From: Diphasiastrum complanatum
Lineage: Eukaryota; Streptophyta; Lycopodiopsida; Lycopodiales; Lycopodiaceae
DNA: 64,000 nt
Direction: 5' to 3'
Assembly: GCA_029204225.1 (NCBI GenBank)
Contig: CM055111.1
Span: 46,987,224-47,051,223, forward strand
The position numbers and the translations under genes are program-made. Numbering within the stretch: position 1 is the first letter of the stretch; the number at the start of each line of letters is the position of its first letter. Below are positions 12,261 through 22,559 of this stretch, piece after piece. The notes beneath the pieces were generated by a model that did no database searches, was not told the origin of the DNA, and saw only the letters and a program-made list of their open reading frames with translations.

Positions 12261-12754
12261 AAGCACCGAACTTGCGGGCGACGATGAACTCGAATAAAGT
12301 GAATCGCCCTAGAGATGAAAAAAATAGTGAAGACAAGGCATTTTTTCATAGTGGAAGGCTTCCACGTACTGACTATGTACTTAGGGTCTGTTACAGGAGG
12401 AGCAACACCGGATTCGGTAGTGCTTGTAACGCGGGGAAACAAAACAAAACAAAACCATTTGGGAATGCTTCTAAAGTGCAACATTCTAGAGCACAATGCC
12501 TCTATGGTTTGTTTGTAGAAAAATTGATCTTATAATAAAATTGATTTTGTTTGAAAAGTTTTGCTAATAAAATTGATTCATAACACTTTTTAGCAAGGAA
12601 AACTTTTTCCCTAGTTACAAATGGTAGCAATATTGTATCTAGGAAATGAAAGTTTTCACTAGATGAAATTGATCCACATACATTTATAACTAGGAAATTG
12701 GTTTTCCTAGCTAGAAGGGGCTTACAAGGGGTCCAAATTCATTTCTTAACCAAA
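12261..12754. other. Non-coding stretch
   Basis: Only short overlapping open frames without recognisable motifs are present on both strands. Confidence 0.3.
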
Positions 12755-12850
12755 TCATCCAAGGGTTGGCTCACTTGGTTAGCTTGGCATCCAAAGTTGC
12801 TTTGGGCTCAAGTTCAAGCCCCCCTTGAAAACCAAGAAGCACTTATTAAC
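12755..12850 (+). mobile_element. Probable tRNA-derived SINE head
   Basis: TGGCTCACTTGG at 12767-12778 fits the RNA polymerase III A box and GTTCAAGCC at 12812-12820 fits the B box core. They are 45 bases apart, as in tRNA genes and plant SINEs. No cloverleaf can be folded convincingly, so a tRNA gene is unlikely. The 3' end and target duplication are not clear. Confidence 0.5.
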
Positions 12851-13098
12851 CAGGAAAAATTGTGTGAAACTAAGAAATTTCACATTTTTCCTATGTAGAA
12901 AATGAACAAAAGTTTTTTGTGATCATCATCATCATCATATTTATCAACTCTATCAACTATTACCATCAATAATGAATCATAAATGATCATTGATCAATAA
13001 ACTATGATCAATCATCATCATTATGATCAAACACCATTTGTTATCACTAATAAATGACTAAGTATACGATTATGTCTTCCTTTTTACATTCATCATCA

Positions 13099-13145
13099 AT
13101 ATTTATCATGGATCACAATTCATCATTGTGATCCATGATAAATAT
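13099..13145. repeat. Perfect 21-bp inverted repeat (hairpin)
   Basis: The arm at 13099-13119 is exactly complementary to 13125-13145, with a 5-base loop TCATC. It sits in ATCATC-rich DNA just before a tandem duplication. It would fold into a stable 21-bp hairpin if transcribed or extruded. Confidence 0.85.
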
Positions 13146-13164
13146 CTGGTGGATTGCTCTAATC

Positions 13165-13770
13165 TCTATCTCAGTTGTGGGCAACATTGGGTGGATCACT
13201 CAAATATCTATGTCAGCTATGGGCATTCATTTCTTGTGTGATTCCCCTCATAGTGAGGGCACCACATGGACTCAAGTCTAGGGTACTCTTGGGTGTTTCC
13301 ATGATGCAAGGATATCATTACTATTGGCCATAGAAGTTGAAGCATCATCATGAAGCCTGTCCTGACGCTTAGCATGAAGCCTGTCCTAATGCTTTAGCCC
13401 ATCGTTCTTTCCAACATTTTCTTTCATCATAGGGGTTATTTGAGTTGGAGCTCATTTTCATCTACTCTCTATCTCAATTGTGGGATATTGGGTGGATCAC
13501 TCAAATCTCTATGTCAGCTATGGGCATTCATTTCTTGTGTGATTCCCCTCATAGTGAGGGCACCACATGGACTCAAGTCTAGGGTACTCTTGGGTATTTC
13601 CATGATGCAAGGATATCATTACTATTGGCCATAGAAGTTGAAGCATCATCATGAAGCCTGTCCTGATGCTTAGCATGAAGCCTGTCCTGATGCTTTAGCC
13701 CATCGTTCTTTCCAACATTTTCTTTCATCATAGGGGTTATTTGAGTTGGAGCTCATTTTCATCTACTCTC
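13165..13770. repeat. Tandem duplication, two copies of 301 bp
   Basis: Two nearly identical copies (about 13165-13465 and 13466-13770) with a period of 301 bp, judged from TTGGGTGGATCACT at 13187 and 13488. Each copy contains its own internal doublet of CATGAAGCCTGTCCT. Few differences are seen, so the duplication is fairly recent. It has no coding content. Confidence 0.9.
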
Positions 13771-14755
13771 TTCATAGTGTCATCCAATATGAATCATTTT
13801 TTTATCTTTTCATGAGAAAGCATTTATCATCAATGATAAATTAGCTTTGATAGACTCCAAGCATGAAGCAGAATCGATTTTCATTGTTTATGGTCTCTCT
13901 ATATGCATTTTAGAGTATTATTCCTACCCAAAAATTACAATGTCTTTCTTCTTCACCACCGACTTTTTTATTATCAATTAGAATCAACATCAAGCACCAA
14001 GGTGAATTATCAATCGTAGCAAGAGTTTTTAATGCTCAAAATTCTGTGCATCATGATATGGTATCACTTCATTCATAATTATGATACTCATCATAATCGT
14101 TGTCAAGCATCAATGATCATCATAAAAAAATAGCAATTATGCATCATCACCATCTATAATCAAGCATCAACCATAAACCATTAGCATCACCAAAATTAAT
14201 TATCTATAATATTACCAATCAATCATAGGGAGAAAGAATAGCCTTAATTTTTCTGTCCTTTTTGTTATTTTATTGAAATGACCATCATACAATAGTCATG
14301 GTGCCATCTAAGAGAAAATAATGGCCTTAATAGAATCCTTTTCACTTTATATGCCTAGTATGACTAGAATAGATGTCATGACCTTATATGAAGAATGAAT
14401 GGCCCCAAATCATTTAAGAGCTTAATATATGAGAAAGTCGGGTTCTCCTTTACCTCAACTTCTTATGCTAGAATTATGACAATTTTCATGTTCAAGATAT
14501 TTATTTTAGGGGATTATCAAATTTATATTTTAAATGTAAGCATATTGGTCAGTGAATAAATGGATGTCCATTCCACTCAAGAATTCCTCCAATTGTTCCT
14601 AGTACTATTTCAAATACCAATAGCTCATTATGAGGGTCCTAAAAGTTAAAATTTGCTTAAAATAGGATCATAGATCATGACACATAGTAACACACAAAAA
14701 GCACTCTCCCACACCATGCTCACATAGCAACTATATTTCTCAAAATATAACGGAT
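13771..14755. other. AT-rich intergenic DNA with scattered ATCATC motifs
   Basis: No coding sequence or clear element is seen. CATCATCAT-type triplets are frequent from about 14040 to 14220. Confidence 0.35.
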
Positions 14756-15625
14756 CACAAGTCTCTTAAGTTTATCTATGATGCCTCAGACCTCGGGGGT
14801 AGTAAGTCTTGTTGGTCGGAAATCATTCAAAATTTCAAATTCGACAATAAGTACCATCGAGGTACATCAAATTGTGTCAGTAATGCTTTGAGCTAGGTTG
14901 GAGAGGTTAATCAGTTATGCTTTTCTAAGTTCCAATCTGAGTTGTGTCTTTCTCTACGAGACCTTTGTCGCAGATCGATGAATTTTTCAGTAGTATTTGG
15001 CAAGTAGTCTTGGCAAGAAGCTCTACTTTGAGAGATAATCTTGGAAAGCAGGATTCCAAGAAGTCTTGTCAGGAGAAGATACTTTATTATTCCATTGGGA
15101 ATGATTTACTTTTCCGTAGAGGAAAAGTGTGTGTGCTACGTCGTGGACATTAGGGCCCAAATCCTACACGAATGCCATGACAATTTCAGTGTGGGACATC
15201 CAAGTATACAGAGAAGGTTTGCCCTTGTTAAATGAGAATTTATTGGCTAAAGATGAAAGGTCATGTGGAGGCATACGTTCAAAAGTGTGAATAATGCCAG
15301 GTTAATAAAGCAGAAAGACTCAAAGCAACTAGTTTGTTGCCTCCGTTGGAAATTCCCAACAAGAAGTGAAAGTATTTCCATGGATTCGGACTTCCCAAGA
15401 CAGGGAAGGGTCATGACTCTATTTGGGTAGTAGTTGACAACCTAACAAAATGGCACAATTTATTCCAACAAAATCTATTGTCAAAGCTTTTGAACTTGCA
15501 CAACTTTTCTTTGAAAAGTTGTTCAAGTTGTATGGTTTCATGCACGATATTATTAGTAGTCATGATTTTAAGTTCATTGGCAAGTTTTGGCAAACAGTCT
15601 TTGAAAACCTAGAGACTACCTTAAG
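14756..15625 (+). mobile_element. Ty3/gypsy fossil: RNase H end and integrase
   Basis: Plus-strand remnants follow the usual pol order. First is the end of RNase H (KFDNKYHRGTSNCV, NALS). Next is a linker (LLFRRGKVCVLRR), then the zinc-binding part of integrase (VEAYVQKCE and NKAERLKAT) and the start of the integrase core (TGKGHDSIWVVVDNLTKW; VKAFELAQLFFEKLFKL). The element is broken in several places and stops where a copia fossil of opposite orientation begins. Confidence 0.75.
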
Positions 15626-15629
15626 TCTT

Positions 15630-16535
15630 TCATCTATGTACAAGCATAGATCTGGCACTCTCTACAATCATACGATTCTTGAACTTTGGTACACCATTGA
15701 GTTTAGGAGTATAAGCTTGCATGAACTGTCTTATGATGAATCCACATTGATCACAAAAGTCTTCAAATTCACTGGATCTATACTCACCTCCACTATCAGA
15801 TCTGAAGGTCTTGATCTTCCTACATCTTTGGTTTTTAACCATTGCTTTGAAATTTTTAAAAGTGGCAAAGGCATCATATTTCTTCTTTAAAAAGTAGATC
15901 CACATCTTATTAGACATACCATCTATAAAAATAATAAAATAATATGCTCCACCTATGGACATCATCCTCATAGATCCACATAGATTTGTATGAATCAACT
16001 CCAACATGTTCTTTGCCATCACAATACCACCACACTTAGACGTCTCCCAATGCTGCTTTCCATATACACATGACTCGCATATTGTCTTCAAGTGATCTTT
16101 TATCATGGGCAATCCCTTTACCATTTCTAGTTTTCTCATCAAAATGAGGCTTCCCAAGTTCAAATGACCAAGCCTTTTATGTGGTCATCAGTTTGCAATG
16201 GAATGGACGAGATAAGTTGATGTTGCTCCTTAATTATGAAATTCAACCTGTACAATTTCGTCTCGTGTTTTGTTGTACCATCTGAAATGACTTTGAACTT
16301 TTGGTTCATTTCTTTCACAAAGTAACGATCTTGTGCATACTCTACTTTCAAATTTTGATCAGTATTGACACCAACAGAAAGTAGATTTCTCTTCAAACCT
16401 AGAACGTAAAGGACTTCCTTGATCGTTTTTGTTTTACCATCAAGTAGTTGAATAGAAACATTGCCTATCCCCCTGATCTTGCATACTTGACCATTTGCTT
16501 GTGAGACTAACATTCCCATTAGAGGAGCTCTAAAT
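15630..16535 (-). mobile_element. Ty1/copia fossil: pre-integrase and integrase
   Basis: Minus-strand remnants read KTKTIKEVLYVLGLKRNLLS, which is the protease to pre-integrase region. They continue through the zinc-binding segment (CESCVYGKQ) to the integrase core (YYFIIFIDGMSNKMWIYFLK, FRSDSGGEYRSSEF). Typical copia order and wording. It is broken, with neither LTR present, and abuts the gypsy fossil on one side and a microsatellite on the other. Confidence 0.75.
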
Positions 16536-16625
16536 CCAAAAAGGACCCTTTGTAAAGATTCTCTTTATATTTTTTCTCAAAATTTTCTTAAACCATTCTA
16601 AATCAATGCAAAATTCAAAAACACA

Positions 16626-16925
<300 letters not shown>

Positions 16926-16999
16926 TTTCCTCTCTTCACTTTCTTTCACAAAAAAAAAACAAAACAAACTTTATCTTTCAAACAAAAAGCAAAATAAAA

Positions 17000-17410
17000 A
17001 TTTCAAGTGCACTTTAAAAATTGCTTGCCGCAATAATTTTCCGACTAAACCCTAAAACGGATTTGTATGATTATATACATATCAAAACATTTGCTTAAAC
17101 CAGGGTAGTAATGCATTGTCCACATTAGAATTCCACGAACCATGAAGTTCCTTTGTTGTATAGGTCTCGAAATGTCGTATGTGTGAATGCCATTTCAAAG
17201 AATGCACAATTCCTCAACGAAAGGTACAAGATACACATTCATTCATGTTTAACATACAGTAACAAATTCATTATGAACATGAAAACATGCATGTTTATTA
17301 TTTACCTTGTTGACTTGAGTAATGTCTTCATTGCTAGACTGATCTGAATGTAATTCATCTCCTTGTGGTAAACTACATATATGCACATTGTACAAAACAC
17401 AAATAACATA
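17000..17410 (-). mobile_element. Shortened CACTA (En/Spm) derivative
   Basis: 17040-17225 matches 28775-28980 of the CACTA transposon in this window (for example GTCCACATTAG, GGTCTCGAAATG, AAAGAATGCACAATTC). The next stretch, 17235-17400, matches 35680-35830 of the same element (AAAACATGCATGTTTATTAT, CTTGTTGACTTGAGTA). The sequence that lies between these parts in the larger copy is absent, so this is an internally deleted relative. Any transposase it encodes is a small fragment. Confidence 0.7.
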
Positions 17411-18640
17411 AAATTAGTCAATTTGAAAATACGTTGATTCTTATGTTTTGATATTTAGATAGCATGATCTTTATATTCAAATTCTTATATGATTCTCATG
17501 TTTTGACTTTTAGATAGTACGATTCTTATACTACTATGCTTCTCAAGCTAAAAAGAAGTAAAAAAACTTAATAATTGAATTGACTATAATGATGTCCTTC
17601 TCTAATTTGGCATGGCAGGTCATTTTTCTCATCAAGCCTCTTGTGTTTTCCTTTCTATGTTTCTTGCTATTACGTAGCTTAACTAGTAGTCAACATTTTG
17701 GTAGCCAAAACCCAACACTCTGATGTCAGTCACAATCAATATGTTGGCTTAGAACTTCTCTTTGATGGATGGAGAAGGCGATTGTTTAGGAGAGCCAATT
17801 TGAGGTGCTACTCAGAGACTAGCATAATTTTCAAAATCAATATGAATTGGTTGGTTTTTAGGACATGTTTATTGAAGCATAGTAAGGGCACAGTACTGGA
17901 ATAATTTTTAAAAATTACATTCAAGGATTCTTCTGTTTTTGATGTTATAAGGTGAGACCAATTTTAATTTTGTAAGTAAGAGTGATAAGAGTTTCCCATA
18001 ATATTGCATGAGAATTACAAGCATGTATATTGTTCAAGATACATTTGTATTATGGAAGGAGAGGATAGATGATAATATACCTTGTAAAGAGTTATAGGTT
18101 GAGGCCCTTTCATGTTGATCTACATACATCTTTGTATTATGGAAGTAGCCTTGGTAGAATGTCATTTACCGACCTCCTTCCATTGCATATTGGATACTTG
18201 AGCTTTCTTCACATGAGCATTTTGAAACATTATATGCATTTGAAAAATAAAATCAACTTTTCAAAAAGGAAAATGGCGGGTCACTGCTTACCAAGAACAC
18301 CATGAAAGCTCTCAAAGAGAAGCTCCACATAGAAAGTTCGAATTAGACAAATATAGAATAGTCCTCAAATCTAGCGCGACTTCATTCATTTATAGTAATC
18401 TTTTGTTCCTCTAACATGAGTTTGGGGCCTCCTTAGTTTGAAGGGAACTTTATAACTATTATCTCAAGTTCTGCTATTTAAAGATATAGCATGGTTCAAG
18501 CCTTCTTCTTACCTATTCTATTCTAACTCAGCACCATGGTTATCTTTAGCAATAATTATGCTTGAGCACATGGGCTATTCTAACTCTATAACATGATTTA
18601 GAAATCTTGGTAGAAGTACATTGATTTTAACTCTATTTTT
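17411..18640. other. Intergenic DNA, nothing recognised
   Basis: Short open frames at 17698-17904 and 18069-18305 (plus) carry no motif I know. Confidence 0.3.
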
Positions 18641-18659
18641 CATTTGAGGTGGCACATCA

Positions 18660-18787
18660 TTTTGTGGGGAGGAAGGCCCTGCCTGAGGGCCTTCCTTGCT
18701 GGGAGGGCCCTTGCCCGAGGGCAGGCCTCGACCAGCAAGGAGGGCCCGAGGGCTTCGGGCCTTCCCCTACGTAATGCCATTGTGGGA

Positions 18788-18828
<41 letters not shown>

Positions 18829-18862
18829 GCCGTACGCGTGGACCGTTTTTTTTTTTTTTTTT
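18660..18862. repeat. GC-rich hairpin cluster followed by T homopolymers
   Basis: 18660-18775 is strikingly G+C-rich for its surroundings. GGAAGGCCCT at 18671-18680 pairs with 18686-18695 across a 5-base loop. TCCTTGCTGG at 18693-18702 pairs with 18732-18741, and further GGGCCC-type repeats are interleaved. A run of 38 T follows (18790-18827) and another of 17 T (18846-18862). Confidence 0.7.
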
Positions 18863-18955
18863 GATTTTTTGCCGTTTTTTTTTCGCAAATTTTTTTACGT
18901 TTGTGGTGGAATGTGGGTGTGGACAGCCAATGACGGGCTGCCACCTAGCACATGC

Positions 18956-19050
18956 ACATTCCACCAGAGAGAGGAGAGAGAACGTGCATTCCACCAGAGA
19001 GAGGAGAGAGAAAGTGAATTCCACCGGAGAGAGGAGAGAGAATGACAGAT
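18956..19050. repeat. Purine-rich minisatellite, about 31-bp unit, 3 copies
   Basis: ATTCCACCAGAGAGAGGAGA recurs three times at about 31-bp spacing, the last copy with changes, followed by a degenerate fourth. Confidence 0.8.
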
Positions 19051-19084
19051 TCCTAGGAGAGAGAAAATTGGATGGACATTATGA

Positions 19085-19272
19085 TCCTGAAGGTGGTCCC
19101 AAAATACAAAGGACACCTGAGCACAAGGCATTACCTGAGGAAAAAGGTGCAAGAAAAAGACATCATCTTGAAGCATGTGGATACATCATTATGTGTGGCT
19201 GATTTTCTTACCAAACCATTGCTTAAAAATATATTGTTATGTCATATATTATTACATTTTGGTTTCCACTAG
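19085..19272 (+). mobile_element. Ty1/copia fossil: C-terminal RNase H tail
   Basis: The plus strand encodes STRHYLRKKVQEKDIILKHV followed by ADFLTKPL, the conserved C-terminus of copia RNase H. Only this tail is present. Confidence 0.65.
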
Positions 19273-21250
19273 TATAAATGGCCTCTGCCATTGATATATT
19301 ATAAGCAAATTTCATGTGTTGATAAGCACATATTCATGAAAATATATTCAAAATCAATTCTGTAATATACCAAAGCTTATACTGACATCATTTCTTCGTC
19401 AATGATGGTATATACATTGGAATATTACATGAAGAAATGAGATAATTTCAAATATTTTACTAGTAAAATTTCCAAGGCTTATACGAAAAAATTTCCAAGG
19501 CTTATATCGTTGTCAGTCAACGCGCGAAGCCTCATGCCACTGACCACCAGCCTCACACCCATTTTTTTGGCTTTCTTTTCTGAAAACATTACAATTATTA
19601 GCTTTGGAAAGCCTCTGAATTTCTTTGAAACTTGATGTAAGGACAAAGATTGCTATTGACACTGGCATTTTAGATGATATAAGATAAGCCTAAAAATTAA
19701 GAGAGAACAACCTTGAACATATGATTGCAATATCAAACAGTCTAATCCAAATATACTTTCATAGTTATGGATCGTGTCATTGCTATTGCGAAAATATTGC
19801 ATAGAGTTGTGTCGTGTGGCCCATGCTATATTATTGGATGGTATTAATTGAAAGAGAAATACAGTGGGTTGGTGAAAAAACTAATTTTTTTCCTGTCAAC
19901 AAATATCTAGGTTCACCCATTTGATTCTCGTGTTCTCATTCCAGAACCATTTTAAGCACACGTATCGTATTTTGCCATTTTTGGGACTACTTAATCAGCA
20001 AAATGTGCATAACCCAATCACGCCATGACAAAGGAAACAAGAGGATCATTTTGTTTTTCATGGACCGATTCCATTTTTCATATGACTATTCCATTTCGTA
20101 TTAATCGTGTAAAAACAAAACACATAACTCATTGCATAATTGAAGTCGCCAAGAGGGGTCGAGCCTATGACTCTGTACCGGGCATAATGTCCTTTCCTTT
20201 CCACCTTCCATAATACATGAAACTTCTGTGTTATCTGATACTGGAATTCTTCCACACCACTGCATGAGTTCTTTTCCAGGTATTAGCCACATGAGACTTA
20301 AGTATTATTAAAAGGAAGTCAATTGACAATCTCCGCCTTACCTGATGAGCTCACAAATTAAAACGCGATGGCTGCTGAATATCCCACTTCAATTAATGAG
20401 GGAATAAATCTATCATCCATGAAGTAGCCAAATGGAAAACTACATCTATCTGGCTACTTAGGAAGTCGTCAAAGTCCTTACCTTCTGAACTAAATAGACG
20501 TGATGGCTGGTCATTATTTCCTATTTAGCACTTGAAAGGGGCCCTACTGCATGAGCACGTGAGCCTGACATAACAGTTCCAATCTATCTGTTGCTTGAAA
20601 TTCAGATAAAGAGCTGCACTTTGTTCGGAAAAAAAAGATTGTGGAACTCTTCGCTCCGAAAACGGAGATTATGTTCTTCCATACGCTTAATGCCTCTCAA
20701 AAAAGCTACACGCAACGCCTTTAAAAAGTGGGTGAATTGCCTTCCAGCGTCGACGAATAAGATTATAGGGAGAACTTTCAGGAGAATGACAATGACAATC
20801 ATCTGCATATCCGGGGGATCGGGACAACATGCATCTTCTCGCTAATCCGAATTAAAGCACGTGATAGCTGCTGATCGTGCAGCAGTTGAAAGATTCAAAT
20901 ATATATATAATATATATGTACAAAGTCGCACGTCACCGCAGGGTGTATAGACGTTCATACGTTCTTTCTTCAGAGACTCCAGACCATGTGGCAAAGTATT
21001 CACTGTATGTAATCCAAGAGCTATAGCTAGGTCCTTCCTGTTGCGCCGTTGTTTTGCCAAAGAAAAGGAGGCACTATTCCATCTTTCACTCTTGAGATCG
21101 AACACGCGGCCAATTTGTGCATCGTGCTCGAGTTGTGAACCGCACCCAGTTTCGATTCTCTGTGATCGCACCCACGGGTTGACATTACATATACCAAGAA
21201 GTATTGTACTGTCCTAAGCTAGAAGTGGCGATTGCTCCGATATATACGTA
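19273..21250. other. Intergenic DNA between a copia tail and the DMP relic
   Basis: TTTCCAAGGCTTATA occurs twice near 19470-19505. Unrecognised short frames lie at 20591-20845 (plus) and 20842-21171 (minus). The last 400 bases would include the former promoter of the DMP relic. Confidence 0.3.
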
Positions 21251-21764
21251 ATGGCTACCACTTCCTGGGAGCTATCAAACAACCTTGCGAACCTGCTGCC
21301 CACTGGGACGTTCATGATTTTTCAGAAGCGAACAATGGTGTTTGTGGTTTAATTGAGCAGACCATGACTGGTTGGTGCTTATTTTTTCGATCCTTTGCTT
21401 TCTTCTTTGTTTCACAGATAGTTTAACTACCAAGAATGGTCACGTCTACTACGGAATTGTGACTACGAAAGGGCTGTACAACCCGCAATTCAAGCGACTG
21501 CTGAGTATTGATAGCAATTTCTACGTAGGTCCTGAAGGATCCTCGCGATATTTTGTAAAAACGTGTGACTTTCTGAATGCTTCTCTCATTGTACTATGCT
21601 TTTGTACGATCTCGCTGCTCACTGCACCATTGACAAATTGTTTCTACCCTGGCATACCCAACACAATCACAAAAACTGTGCCAATTATCGTGGGTCTAAT
21701 TGTTGGTATCATATTTGGATTCTCTCCTCCGGCGAGGAAGGGAATTGGGTTTCTCTCTTGTTAA
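21251..21764 (+). pseudogene. DMP (DUF679) family relic, second copy
   Basis: It starts MATTSWELSNNLANLLPTGT, matching the intact DMP at 9547-10227, and ends AARKGIGF-like (PPARKGIGFLSC). Compared with the intact copy, the segment after the first helix (TLAPIF) is missing, with a change of frame near 21325, and a second frame change falls near 21370 at the second helix. From there the frame is open through TDSLTTKNGHVYYG, LLSIDSNFYVG and CFYPGIPNT to the fourth helix. The polar C-tail is lost at a stop right after GIGFLSC. It lies on the opposite strand to the intact copy, 11 kb away. Both conserved ends and the frame changes point to a pseudogene of a dispersed, inverted duplicate. Confidence 0.8.
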
Positions 21765-22559
21765 AGCTTAAACCACTTTAAACTAAATAGTAGATCAAAT
21801 TAGTAAAACATTTAAATTCAATGCTTTATGTAAAACACAAATGCATTACAAACTTCCAAACGAATTGACCAAATGTATTTTTCGTTTTTTCTAAAGATTA
21901 ATTATCACTACCAACTTCATAACAAAGAACAAGATAAATTTTGAAAAAAAAAATAAACATCTAAGAGTGCCCCCAAAAGACCATATTTATGCATTGCAAG
22001 TGATTAATTAGCTCTTCACACATCCATCTCCATCTAGAACATAAATGCTTACCTAGTAAAGTTATTCATAGCAAGATAAATATTATCTAATTCTTCTAAA
22101 CATACTGTCAAATATTAAGGCATTTCAAATTGTTGTGATTTGGAGTGGAGCAGATCAAGTCACAACTCAATCTTGATATTCATAAGCTATTGTTGAAATA
22201 TCAAAACCATACCATTACTAGTGTCTTATGTCATATCCAAATGTGTGATGCTCCCTAAGTTTTGAAAGTTCTAATGTTCATGTAGTCCCATAATCACATA
22301 TGGATGAATTTCTCTCATATTAAATGATAGTTTCAAGACTTCATTACTTACGAGTTGTCATGACATGGAGGCAATTCTCTTTCTAAGCATTATTTACCTC
22401 TCCAACACTATAAGAATGGCATCATGACATACCATACGAGGAAGTTCACTACAAATTTGAGTGGACAACTCTATATCATCAACAACAAGTACATGACTAT
22501 AAACTTAGTTGATTTTAATATGAATTATTGTTGCTACTTAGAGTTAGAATAAAAGGAGA
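21765..22559. other. AT-rich intergenic DNA
   Basis: Nothing recognised; the right border is the abrupt start of copia sequence. Confidence 0.35.

Noticed and set aside
12755-12850. A tRNA gene
   Set aside because: The A and B boxes fit, but acceptor, D and anticodon stems cannot be formed, so a SINE is more likely.
13087-13150. A rho-independent terminator or CRISPR-like repeat
   Set aside because: The hairpin is single, in a eukaryotic setting, with no T run after it and no regularly spaced repeats.
17040-17062. A telomere-repeat insertion (TAAACCCTAAA)
   Set aside because: There is only about one and a half units, and the same text occurs at the matching place in the larger CACTA copy, so it belongs to the transposon.
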